In this document: positions 25,348 through 33,408 of the stretch, one piece after another
Position numbering within the stretch: position 1 is the stretch's first letter
Layout: every line of letters starts with the position of its first letter
Source: Novosphingobium resinovorum
Lineage (GTDB): Bacteria > Pseudomonadota > Alphaproteobacteria > Sphingomonadales > Sphingomonadaceae
Direction: 5' to 3'
DNA: 55,815 nucleotides
Assembly: GCF_027922145.1 (NCBI RefSeq)
Contig: NZ_BSFC01000006.1
Span: 1 to 55,815, forward strand
Translations under genes and position numbers: made by a program
The notes under the pieces: model-generated
The model's input: only the letters and a program-made list of their open reading frames with translations
Databases searched by the model: none
Told to the model about the DNA's origin: nothing

Positions 25348-26071
25348 CCCCGAAGCGCCGATTCTGGTCAAAGATCGCGACGGCATCCGTCGCATAACAC
25401 TCAACCGACCAGCCGCGCGCAACGCGATGACGCGCGCGATGCGCCGCGATTTCGCCGCTCTGATGGCCCGGACGGCCGAGGACACCGGAATCGGCGCCGT
25501 CATCCTGACCGGCGCGCAGGGCTGCTTCAGTGCCGGAGTGGACCTCAAGGACCGGCCGGACGGCGCCGCTCCGGTCAAGCCCGACCCGGCCGCCGCGTTG
25601 CGCTCGCTCGGCAAGCCTGTGATCGCCGCGATCGACGGGCCCTGCCTGACCGGCGCGCTGGAAATGGCGCTGTCCTGCACTATGGCGATCGCCACCCCAG
25701 CCGCGTGCTTTGCCGATACGCATTGCAAGGTCGGCTTCTTCCCGCGCTGGGGCGGCGCATCGCTGCTGGTGCGCGCCGTTGGCACTCAGCGCGCGGCACA
25801 GATGATGCTGACCGGAGAACCGATCGACGCTGCCACCGCGCTCGCCTGGGGGCTCGTCAACGAAGTGGTCGCGCCCGAAGCTCTGCTGCCCCGCGCCGAG
25901 GCGCTGGCGACGACGATGATGACCCGTGCAGCCGCGCAGCCGCTTACATTCGACCTTCACATGCAGTTCCTGCGCGATGCCGCGGCAGGAAAGGACACCA
26001 TGCGCTCCGAAGCGAACATGCTCTCCCTGTTCGACGAAGTACGCCACGAGAGGACCATCACCACGTCATGA
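25340..26071 (+). CDS. Enoyl-CoA hydratase/isomerase (crotonase family)
   Basis: A 243-residue crotonase. ILTGAQGCFSAGVDLKD is the CoA-binding and oxyanion segment, AIDGPCLTGALEMALSC the second oxyanion element, and FADTHCKVGFFPRWGGASLL corresponds to the active-site loop. The usual catalytic Glu positions are not both obvious (Asp/His/Lys at ADTHCKVG), so hydratase versus isomerase or another reaction is uncertain. The start lies 8 bp inside the previous gene, and the stop overlaps the next start as ATGA. Confidence 0.88.
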   Translation: MPDPEAPILVKDRDGIRRITLNRPAARNAMTRAMRRDFAALMARTAEDTGIGAVILTGAQGCFSAGVDLKDRPDGAAPVKPDPAAALRSLGKPVIAAIDGPCLTGALEMALSCTMAIATPAACFADTHCKVGFFPRWGGASLLVRAVGTQRAAQMMLTGEPIDAATALAWGLVNEVVAPEALLPRAEALATTMMTRAAAQPLTFDLHMQFLRDAAAGKDTMRSEANMLSLFDEVRHERTITTS

Positions 26072-27678
26072 CTACGCTCGACGGCTACGACTACATCATC
26101 GTCGGCGCAGGCTCTTCGGGCTGCGTCCTCGCCAACCGCCTGAGCGAAGACCCGAAAGTCCGCGTGCTGCTGCTGGAGGCGGGCGGCAGCGACAAGCACC
26201 CCTTCATCGCCATGCCGCGCGGCCTCGCCAAGATCATGGCGAACATGCGCTATATCTGGCCGTTCATGACCCGGCCCGAGCGCGGATCGAACGACACCGC
26301 CGAATTCTGGGCACGCGGCCGGGTTCTGGGCGGATCGAGTTCGGTCAACGGCATGGTCTACAATCGCGGAAGCGCGGCGGACTTCGACGAACTCGCCGCG
26401 CTGACCGGCCCGGAATGGAGCTGGCTCCACATCGGCGAGGCCTATCGCCGGATGGAAAACCATGAACTCGGCCCCGACGCGACGCGCGGCGATGCCGGGC
26501 CGCTGCGCATCTCGATGCCGGAAACGCACAACACGCTGACCGAAGCGGTACTGGACGCGGGCGCGACGATGGGCCTCGCCAAAGTCGAAGACGTCAACGA
26601 TCCCGCCGACGTCCCGCGCATCGGCTATGCCCCGCGCACGATCTGGAAAGGCCGCCGCCAGAGCGCCGCGACCGCGTTCCTGCTGCCGGTGCTGAACCGC
26701 CCGAACCTGACGGTGGAAACGGGCGTCGTCGTCGATCGCGTACTGTTCGAAGGCAAGCGCACCGTGGGTGTGATCGCGCGCCGGAACGGGCAGGAACTGC
26801 GCTTCGCTGCCGGGCGCGAGGTGATCCTCAGCGCCGGTGCGCTCGCCAGCCCGGCAATCCTGCAGCGCTCGGGCATCGGCCCTGCCGCCCTGCTCGAACG
26901 GATCGGCGTGCCGGTGGTCCACGACAATCCGGCCGTGGGCGAAAACCTGTTCGAGCATCGCGGCGTCGTGTTCCAGTGGCGCGTGCCCGATGCGGTATCG
27001 CAGAACCGCGAGTTTAGAGCCCTCGGCCTCGTGCGCAGCGTCCTGTGCTATTACCTGAAGCGCAAGGGGCCGATGGCGGGCGGCGCCTACGACATGGGCG
27101 CCTGGCTCAAGTCCGACCCCGCCCTTGCGCGGCCGGACATGCAACTGCTGATCTCGCCGTTCACCTTTGATTTCAGCGCCGTGCCGATCAGGGTGGAAGA
27201 TCAGGGCGGCCTCAATATCTGCGTCTACCCGATCCGCCCGAAGTCGCGCGGGAGTCTCGCCATCGCCTCGCGCGATCCCGAGGCACTGCCCGATATCGCG
27301 CCCTGCTACGTCACCCATGACGAGGACCGCGCGATGGTGGCGACGATCTTCGCGACCGCCCGCCGCTTCGTCGCGCAGGCACCGCTCGCCGCCTATATCG
27401 AGGCCGAGACCCGTCCCGGCCCCGAGCACGCCAGCGAGGAGGCGATCGAGGCGGCCTATCTCGCCACCGGTTACACCAATTACCACGCCTGCGGCACTTG
27501 CCGGATGGGCCGCGACGCTGCCTCTGCCATCGACCCGCAGCTGCGGGTGCGAGGCGTCGAGGGACTGCGCGTGGTTGACACCTCGATCTTCCCGTTCATG
27601 CCTGCCGGCAACACCAACGCGCCCGCGATGGTCGTCGGCTGGCGCGCCGCAGACCTGATCCTGGGTGGGGAAGAGTGA
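26068..27678 (+). CDS. GMC-family FAD-dependent alcohol oxidoreductase
   Basis: A 536-residue glucose-methanol-choline oxidoreductase that oxidises a primary or secondary alcohol with FAD. DYIIVGAGSSGCVLANRLSE is the dinucleotide fold, GRVLGGSSSVNGMVYNRG is GMC signature 1, and SAGALASPAILQRSGIG is signature 2. The catalytic His pair is expected at NYHACGTCRMG and in GNTNAPAMVVGWRAAD, where Asn takes the second position. It is last in the NMO-hydratase-GMC operon. It may convert a hydroxylated intermediate to an aldehyde for the ALDH encoded elsewhere in the island. Confidence 0.93.
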   Translation: MTTLDGYDYIIVGAGSSGCVLANRLSEDPKVRVLLLEAGGSDKHPFIAMPRGLAKIMANMRYIWPFMTRPERGSNDTAEFWARGRVLGGSSSVNGMVYNRGSAADFDELAALTGPEWSWLHIGEAYRRMENHELGPDATRGDAGPLRISMPETHNTLTEAVLDAGATMGLAKVEDVNDPADVPRIGYAPRTIWKGRRQSAATAFLLPVLNRPNLTVETGVVVDRVLFEGKRTVGVIARRNGQELRFAAGREVILSAGALASPAILQRSGIGPAALLERIGVPVVHDNPAVGENLFEHRGVVFQWRVPDAVSQNREFRALGLVRSVLCYYLKRKGPMAGGAYDMGAWLKSDPALARPDMQLLISPFTFDFSAVPIRVEDQGGLNICVYPIRPKSRGSLAIASRDPEALPDIAPCYVTHDEDRAMVATIFATARRFVAQAPLAAYIEAETRPGPEHASEEAIEAAYLATGYTNYHACGTCRMGRDAASAIDPQLRVRGVEGLRVVDTSIFPFMPAGNTNAPAMVVGWRAADLILGGEE

Positions 27679-27689
27679 TACGCGGGACT

Positions 27690-27723
27690 TGTCGAAAGTC
27701 CTCCAACCGTACAATAATCGCAC
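27690..27723. promoter_or_regulatory. IclR-type operator before the IclR gene
   Basis: GTACAATAATCGCAC at 27709 is a good copy, 25 bp before the regulator's start. At the expected 19-bp offset, 27690, lies only a weak copy, TGTCGAAAGTCCTCC. It suggests autoregulation. Confidence 0.6.
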
Positions 27724-27748
27724 AGTTGATTGGTAAAGGGTGACGTAC

Positions 27749-28555
27749 ATGGCGGGCGCCAACGCAGAAGAACTGGTCGAGGCGGGAACGGGCAAGAAGC
27801 CGGTACGCGACGTCGATCGGATGGGCGGCTTCGCCAAGGGTCTCGCCGTGATCGAGGCCTTCGGCAAGGGGCGCGACAGGTTGACGATCGCCGAAGTCGC
27901 GCGCCTGAGCGGGCTCGACCGTGCTTCGGCCCGCCGCTGCCTGCTGACGCTGGTGGAGCTGGACTATGCGGTCGCCGACGACCGCTATTTCGAACTGACC
28001 CCCCGCATCCTGAAGTTGGGCCAGTCCTACCTCTCGGCCTCGCTGCCGCAACTGCTGCGCCCGGCACTGTCGCAACTGGCCAACCGCATCGGCGAGAGCT
28101 GTTCGGCCGCCGTACTCGACCATCACGAGATCGTCTACATCGCGCGCGATACGCAGCATCACATCGTCGGCACCGGCCTGCATCCGGGCAGCCGCCTGCC
28201 CGCCTACTGCACTTCGCTCGGCCGAGTGCTGCTGGCGGCGCTGCCGGTGGAGGCGGCGAAGAAGACCATCGAAAGCAGCGTGCGCCAGCCCCTCACCGGC
28301 CACACGCTGACTTCGGTGAAGGATATCATGGCCGAGATCGCGCGGGTGCGCGAGCAGGGCTATTCGATCATCGACCAGGAGGTTGCGCCCAATTCGCTGT
28401 CGATCGGCGTGCCGGTCATCAACAGCACCGGCAGCACGATCGCCGCGATCAACGTCGGCTTCCACGCTTCGCGCGGGAGCAAGGAGCGGATGGTCGAGGA
28501 AATCCTCCCCGCCATGCTCGACGTCCAGCGCTATCTGGCGGAGACCCTGCCCTGA
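27749..28555 (+). CDS. IclR-family transcriptional regulator, PcaR/PobR-like
   Basis: A 268-residue regulator. The N-terminal winged helix spans about 28-90 (FAKGLAVIEAFGKGRDRLTI, then AEVARLSGLDRASARRCLLT with the recognition helix). The effector domain contains LDHHEIVYIARD, HPGSRLPAYCTSLGRVLLAA and VPVINSTGSTIAAINVGFHA. The pattern around the DRASARRCLLTL and SRLPAYC segments is that of PcaR/PcaU/PobR regulators. It is the only regulator in the island, and the repeated operator resembles the PcaR site as I remember it, so it is the natural candidate to control all eleven operators. The ATG with AAGGG ahead is preferred to GTG 27740. Confidence 0.93.
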   Translation: MAGANAEELVEAGTGKKPVRDVDRMGGFAKGLAVIEAFGKGRDRLTIAEVARLSGLDRASARRCLLTLVELDYAVADDRYFELTPRILKLGQSYLSASLPQLLRPALSQLANRIGESCSAAVLDHHEIVYIARDTQHHIVGTGLHPGSRLPAYCTSLGRVLLAALPVEAAKKTIESSVRQPLTGHTLTSVKDIMAEIARVREQGYSIIDQEVAPNSLSIGVPVINSTGSTIAAINVGFHASRGSKERMVEEILPAMLDVQRYLAETLP

Positions 28556-28570
28556 AGGGCTGCCCCTAAT

Positions 28571-28648
28571 TCGTCATTGCGAGCGTAGCGAAGCAACCCA
28601 GGGCGTATTGCTCGGCTCTGGATTGCTTCGCTACGCTCGCAATGACGA
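28571..28648. repeat. Convergent-end palindromic repeat, copy D
   Basis: TCGTCATTGCGAGCGTAGCG with a mirrored arm ending CGCTCGCAATGACGA lies between the converging IclR and enoyl-CoA hydratase genes. Confidence 0.9.
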
Positions 28649-28660
28649 TGTGGAAGGCTC

Positions 28661-29464
28661 CTAGCTTCCCTTGAACACCGGATCGCGCTTTTCCAGGAAC
28701 GCGCGTGCGCCTTCCTTTTGGTCGTCGGTGAACAGCGTTAGCTGGTCGTAGGCGAGCGAGGTCTCGAACGCGCCTGCCGTCATCTGCTTGAGCAGCAGGT
28801 TGACCGACATTTTGCCGTAGGAAATCGCCAGCGGCGGCCCCGCCGCCAGACGGCGCGCATAGCCATCGACGAAATCGTCCAGTTCGGCATCGGGCACGCA
28901 GTAGTTGATGAGGCCGATCTCGGCCGCCTTCTCGGCGACGATCGCCTCGCCCAGCATCAGGTACTCCTTCGCCCGGTGGAAGCCGAGCAGCAGCGGGAAG
29001 AAGGCGACCCCGCCATCGCCCGGCGCTATGCCCATGCGCACGTGGGAATCGCAGAACTTCGCGCCTTCCGCCGCGATCACCATGTCGCAGGCGAGCGCGA
29101 TGTTGACGCCCACGCCGTAAGCGGGCCCGCGCACCTTGGCGATGATCGGCTTTTCGGCATCGAGCATGTTCCAGAACAGGCGGCGCGCACTCTTCGTCGG
29201 CGGGCGGCCCTTCCGGCCCGTCTGGTTCTCGCCGTCCTGCATCGACAGGTCGGTGCCCGCGCAGAACGCGCCGCCCTCCCCGGTCAGGATCACCACGCGG
29301 ATGTCATCATCGCGGTCGACATCGTCCCAGATGCGCTCGATCTCCTGGTGCATTGGGCGCGAGACGGCGTTCTTGCGGCGCGGATTGTTGAGCGTCAGCG
29401 TGCAGACGCCGTCGTTCTTGTCGATCTTGATCCACTGGTACTGGCTGGGATCGATGGCAGGCAC
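28661..29464 (-). CDS. Enoyl-CoA hydratase/isomerase (crotonase family)
   Basis: A 267-residue crotonase with ILTGEGGAFCAGTDLSMQDG (CoA pocket, first oxyanion strand), VRGPAYGVGVNIALACDMVI (second oxyanion element) and FCDSHVRMGIAPGDGGVAFF. An Asp in place of the usual Glu near GIAPGDGG suggests an isomerase, decarboxylase or ring-acting member rather than standard short-chain hydratase, but this is tentative. It lies 30 bp after the second P450 gene and is probably co-transcribed with it. Confidence 0.9.
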   Translation of the reverse strand: MPAIDPSQYQWIKIDKNDGVCTLTLNNPRRKNAVSRPMHQEIERIWDDVDRDDDIRVVILTGEGGAFCAGTDLSMQDGENQTGRKGRPPTKSARRLFWNMLDAEKPIIAKVRGPAYGVGVNIALACDMVIAAEGAKFCDSHVRMGIAPGDGGVAFFPLLLGFHRAKEYLMLGEAIVAEKAAEIGLINYCVPDAELDDFVDGYARRLAAGPPLAISYGKMSVNLLLKQMTAGAFETSLAYDQLTLFTDDQKEGARAFLEKRDPVFKGS

Positions 29465-29494
29465 GAAAATTCCCTTCTAATTACGAAAATGACG

Positions 29495-30691
29495 TCAACC
29501 CGCGCGCCGGTGGAAACGCATCGTCATCGACATGATGCCCTGCCCCAGCCCGCTTGAATAGGTGATCGGCGGCTCGGCCTCCAAAGCGAAGCCCTCGAAA
29601 CGGTCGAGCAGTTCGGTAAAGGCCACGCGCATCTGGGCCTTGGCAACGAACGAGCCGACACAGCGATGCCGCCCCGCCCCGAAACCGACATGCATGTTGG
29701 GCTTGCGCCTGGCATCGATGCTTTCGGGGCAGGCGAACTTCGCCGGATCGCGATTGGCTGCGGCGAAGGCGACGAGCACGGAGTCCCCCACCTGCAGCGG
29801 CGTACCAGCCAGTTCGGTCGGCACCATGACCTCCCGCCGCAAATACGTGGAGGGCGAGGCGAAGCGCACGATCTCCTCGCTCACGGCGTCGATCGCGACC
29901 GGATCGGCGCGCAAGCGTGCGGCCTCGTCCGGGTTCTCGGCCAGCCACTTCATCATCGTCGCCAGCGCGATCGAGGTCGTGTCGAAGCCGCCGACGAGGA
30001 TTTGGCGCACCATCGACATCTGCTCCGCCGCGCTAAGAGCCCGCCCCTCCACCTGCCCGCGCAAGATCGAGGCGACGACATCGTCATCCGCATCGCTCAG
30101 CGTCCAGCGGCGCTGCGCGATCACGTCCTCCGCGAAAATCCTGAGCCGCTCGGCCGCACCGGTCGGGGTGCCGGTGGCGACTTCGTGGTGGAGATCCTCG
30201 ACCATCTGTTCCAGTTCGCCGGCATGGCTGCGGTCGATCCGCATGATGTCGAGCGCGACCACGATCGGCAGCGGCCGCGCGAAGACGCGCACGAAATCGA
30301 ACGGCTCGTCATCGGGAATGCGTGCGATAAGGCCCCGCGCGATCTCGCCGATGGCGGGCTCCAGCGCGCGGGCATGCGGGCCGTCGAGCAGCGGCTGCAT
30401 CAGCGCACGATATTCGCCATGAAGCGGCGGGTCGATCTCGGCCGGGATGTGAAAGCTGCGGATGCCGCCGGGCGGCGGCAGGGTAATGCCCTTGCCCGAT
30501 CCAAAGACCGCGGGCGTCATCAGCACCTTCAGCGCATCCTCGTGCCGGGCAGCGACGTAGAACCCGCCATGGCGCGGCGAATGGACGAGCCCGTCGCGTT
30601 CGCGCAGACGGCTCCAGATGCACGGGCCGCGCTCATACGCATCGGCCGCGTGGATATCGAGATCGACGTCATCGCCCGGGCCTTGCGCCAT
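29495..30691 (-). CDS. Cytochrome P450 (second)
   Basis: A 398-residue soluble P450. The I-helix motif GGFDTTS is at about 234-240, ExxR at E273/R276 in SEEIVR, and the heme loop FGAGRHRCVG with the thiolate at Cys344. It differs strongly from the first P450 and so probably attacks another position of the substrate or an intermediate. The ATG at 30691 is chosen over 30703 and 30790 because GGAGAT lies 4-5 bases ahead of it, while the operator at 30706-30739 lies inside the longer alternative. It is co-oriented with the downstream hydratase gene. Confidence 0.92.
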   Translation of the reverse strand: MAQGPGDDVDLDIHAADAYERGPCIWSRLRERDGLVHSPRHGGFYVAARHEDALKVLMTPAVFGSGKGITLPPPGGIRSFHIPAEIDPPLHGEYRALMQPLLDGPHARALEPAIGEIARGLIARIPDDEPFDFVRVFARPLPIVVALDIMRIDRSHAGELEQMVEDLHHEVATGTPTGAAERLRIFAEDVIAQRRWTLSDADDDVVASILRGQVEGRALSAAEQMSMVRQILVGGFDTTSIALATMMKWLAENPDEAARLRADPVAIDAVSEEIVRFASPSTYLRREVMVPTELAGTPLQVGDSVLVAFAAANRDPAKFACPESIDARRKPNMHVGFGAGRHRCVGSFVAKAQMRVAFTELLDRFEGFALEAEPPITYSSGLGQGIMSMTMRFHRRAG

Positions 30692-30705
30692 CCCTATCTC
30701 CATAT

Positions 30706-30739
30706 GGGCGATAATCGCCCTATTGTTTCTTATTCGACC
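30706..30739. promoter_or_regulatory. IclR-type operator pair (second P450)
   Basis: GGGCGATAATCGCCC at 30706 is a perfect palindrome about its centre, and GTTTCTTATTCGACC lies at 30725 with a 19-bp period. It is 14 bp before the P450 start and separates this gene from the FMN dehydrogenase upstream. Confidence 0.78.
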
Positions 30740-30764
30740 ATTGACAGCATTCGGGCCCTCCCTG

Positions 30765-31922
30765 TCAACCCGCTTCGTGCATGGCCGCACCGCCGTTCAG
30801 CCGGAGGACCGAGCCATCGACCTCGTCGAACCGCGACAGATCAAGGTTGGCCAATGTCGCCGAGAGGCTGCGACGGAACAGGTCGAGGATTTGCGCGACA
30901 CCATGCTCCCCGCCTGCTGCGAGACCCCAGAGCCACGGCCTGCCGATCAGCGCGGCATTCGCCCCAAACGCGCGGGCACGCACGAGATCGGCGCCGCGCC
31001 GCAAGCCGCCGTCGAGCAGGATTTCGCAGCGCCCGCCCACCGCCTCGGCAATAGCGGGCAAGGCATCGAGCGTCGCTGCCGATCCGTCGAGCACCTTGCC
31101 GCCGTGGTTGGACACAACGATACCGTCGACCCCGCACTCCAGCGCCTTGAGCGCGTCACCCGGCCGCATCACGCCCTTGAGCACCAGCGGCCCCGACCAG
31201 CGCTTGCGCACCCACCGCAAGTCATCCCAGCCCAGCGGGGTCCGGGTCAGCAGTCGCCCGGCATCGGCGACACGCAGCATCGTGCCGTCGTCCCGCCGGG
31301 GCGCATTCGGCGCGGGCATGGCGAGGCCCCCGCGCAGGAGCGACCATAGCCAGCGCGGCCTGCCCAGCGCCGAAGGAGCGAAGCGCAGGATCGAGGCCGG
31401 ATCGCCCGGATCGGGCAGCGGCGGTGCGATCCGGTCTGCGGGCGATACACCGGCGATGTCCGCCGTCACCACGAGGACGCGGCACCCCGCCTCGCGCGCC
31501 AGGTCGATGCAATAGCCTGCGCCGTCGCGGCCGCCGATCATGTAGAGCTGGAACCAGCAGTCCGGGTTCGCTGCCACCACGTCCCCGGCCGGCGCGCTCG
31601 CCCACGTGCTGATCGCGATAGGCAGGCCATGGCGTGCCGCCGCCCGCGCCGCGCCGAGTTCACCGTCGGCATGGACGATGCGCACGAACCCGGTTGGGGC
31701 GATGGCCAGGGGCATCGCGCATCTGCGGCCCAGAATGGTCGTCTCAAGATCGGGGCGGGTCGCGGTAGGGCAGGCGGCGGGCAGGAAATTCCACCGGGCG
31801 AACGCTGCCTCGTTGGCGCGCACGGTGGCCTCGTCCTCCTTGCCGCCGTCGATGTAGTGGAACACCGCCGGTGGCAGGCGCCGACGCGCGATTTCCCTTG
31901 CTTCCGCGACGCTTCGGAACAT
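30765..31922 (-). CDS. FMN-dependent alpha-hydroxyacid dehydrogenase/oxidase
   Basis: A 385-residue member of the lactate dehydrogenase/glycolate oxidase family. APTGFVRIVHADGELGAARA is the FMN region, ISTWASAP follows, VTADIAG, LVLKGVMRPGDA holds the catalytic-Lys strand, and IVVSNHGGKVLDG contains the active-site His. Family members normally read SNHGGRQLD, so the Arg that binds the carboxylate is changed (GKVLDG), which may alter the substrate. DGGLRRGADLVRARAFGANA is the phosphate-binding end. It is divergent from the MFS transporter. Confidence 0.9.
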   Translation of the reverse strand: MFRSVAEAREIARRRLPPAVFHYIDGGKEDEATVRANEAAFARWNFLPAACPTATRPDLETTILGRRCAMPLAIAPTGFVRIVHADGELGAARAAARHGLPIAISTWASAPAGDVVAANPDCWFQLYMIGGRDGAGYCIDLAREAGCRVLVVTADIAGVSPADRIAPPLPDPGDPASILRFAPSALGRPRWLWSLLRGGLAMPAPNAPRRDDGTMLRVADAGRLLTRTPLGWDDLRWVRKRWSGPLVLKGVMRPGDALKALECGVDGIVVSNHGGKVLDGSAATLDALPAIAEAVGGRCEILLDGGLRRGADLVRARAFGANAALIGRPWLWGLAAGGEHGVAQILDLFRRSLSATLANLDLSRFDEVDGSVLRLNGGAAMHEAG

Positions 31923-31972
31923 CCGGACTCTCTCCTCCGCTGCGCTCCGCCGGACCGGCAGCCGCGATCAAT

Positions 31973-32006
31973 GTTTGATTATCGCTCATTTGTTCAATAT
32001 AGAATC
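31973..32006. promoter_or_regulatory. IclR-type operator pair (FMN dehydrogenase/MFS divergent promoter)
   Basis: GTTTGATTATCGCTC at 31973 and GTTCAATATAGAATC at 31992, 19-bp period, sit centrally between two divergent genes, about 50 bp from each start. Confidence 0.72.
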
Positions 32007-32055
32007 ACTTCGAGCAAGCCAAAAAAGCGCCGAGCCGCGTCATCCGGGAGAGAAT

Positions 32056-33408
32056 ATGTCATCGATGCCTGAGGGCTCCCCAGCGCCTGCGGACCTGCCG
32101 CCAGCCAGCGCTCGCAGTTGGCTCGTCGCTGGCTTGCTCGCGTTCTGCTACACCATCGGCTACCTCGACCGGCAGGTCATCAGCCTGCTGATCGCGCCGA
32201 TCCAGGCGGCGCTGCATATCGACGACACCCGGTTCGGACTGCTCCAGGGCGTCAGCTTCTCGCTCTTTTACGTCGCCGCGACGCTGCCGTTGGCCTGGCT
32301 GGCCGACCGCACGCGCCGTTCGCGGGTGATGAGCGGATGTGTCGCGGCCTGGAGCGTGATGACGATGGCCTGCGGTTTCGCGGGCACATTCGGGCAGATG
32401 ATGGCCGCGCGCATCGGCGTGGCGGTAGGCGAGGCAGGCCTCACCCCCGCCGCGCTGGCAACGCTGTCCGACCGCTTCAATCGTCGCCAACTGGCGACAG
32501 CGACCTCGTTCTACATGCTCGCGCCTTTCATCGGCGGCGGCTTTGCGCTCGGCCTAGGCGGGGCGATCTATGCCTGGGCGGACGGTCTCGAACCCGGCTC
32601 GGTGCCGATCCTGAGCAGCATCAACGCATGGCAGGCGGTGTTCCTGATCGTCGGCGCGCTCGGCCTGATACCCGCAGCGCTGCTGCTCCTGATCGTGGAC
32701 CGCAAGGCCGCTGCATCGCCGAAGGAAACCTCGCCCGGCTTCGGCGAGGTCTTCGCACTGTTCGGCCGGCACTGGCAGATTTTCGTGCTCTACCAGCTGG
32801 CTATGGCCGCGGTGATGATCCTGCTCGCGAGCTACATCAGCTGGCTCCCCGCCGCGATCATGCGCTCCAAAGGAATCGACGAGGCGGAAGTCGGGCGATT
32901 GTTCGGCCCCGTCTACCTCATATGCGGAGCGGCGGGGACGCTTTCGGCCGGGATGCTGGTATCCCGCCTCGCAAGACAGGATCCGGCGGGTACGGTTCTG
33001 CGAGTCATCCTGTGCGCACTCGCACTCGTCTGGCCTCTCGCCGCCTTCGGGCTGCTGACATCCTCGCTCTATCTCGAACTGACGCTGATGGGCGCGGCGC
33101 TGTTCCTCATTAGCTGCGTGACGAGCCTTTCCTCGCTTACCTTCCAGTACATCACCCCGCGCCACCTTCGCGCGCAGGTGATGGCGATCATGGCGATGAC
33201 CGCCGCGTTGCTCGGCACGGGGCTGGGGCCGATTCTGTCCGGCTACATGAGCGATCGCCTGACCGGCTTTGCGCATCCGCTGTCGGCATCGCTGGCGATC
33301 ATCGGCGCAATCGCCGTACCCGTCGCCTTCGCGCTGATGGCGCTATCGCTGCGGTATCACTCAAAAACGCGGCTCGACCTTCAGCTGCAAGCACCGGAGC
33401 ACACATGA
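32056..33408 (+). CDS. Major facilitator superfamily transporter
   Basis: A 450-residue inner-membrane transporter with about 12 hydrophobic segments. FCYTIGYLDRQVISLLIAPI is the first helix, with the aromatic-acid/spinster-like YLDRQ motif. WLADRTRRSRVM is the conserved loop 2-3 motif (G/W-x-L-A-D-R-x-x-R-R), and RIGVAVGEAGLTPAALATLS is helix 4. It probably carries the acidic substrate or an intermediate across the inner membrane, complementing the TonB receptor. The start is ATG with GGGAGAGA ahead. Its stop overlaps the next SDR start (ATGA). Confidence 0.91.
   Translation: MSSMPEGSPAPADLPPASARSWLVAGLLAFCYTIGYLDRQVISLLIAPIQAALHIDDTRFGLLQGVSFSLFYVAATLPLAWLADRTRRSRVMSGCVAAWSVMTMACGFAGTFGQMMAARIGVAVGEAGLTPAALATLSDRFNRRQLATATSFYMLAPFIGGGFALGLGGAIYAWADGLEPGSVPILSSINAWQAVFLIVGALGLIPAALLLLIVDRKAAASPKETSPGFGEVFALFGRHWQIFVLYQLAMAAVMILLASYISWLPAAIMRSKGIDEAEVGRLFGPVYLICGAAGTLSAGMLVSRLARQDPAGTVLRVILCALALVWPLAAFGLLTSSLYLELTLMGAALFLISCVTSLSSLTFQYITPRHLRAQVMAIMAMTAALLGTGLGPILSGYMSDRLTGFAHPLSASLAIIGAIAVPVAFALMALSLRYHSKTRLDLQLQAPEHT

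Noticed and set aside
6743..28648. Repeated palindromes as a CRISPR-like array
   Set aside because: The copies are many kilobases apart, have no regular spacers and sit only at gene ends.
30765..31922. A mycofactocin-type MftD gene
   Set aside because: No mftA, mftB or mftC gene is nearby; the family resemblance alone is not enough.
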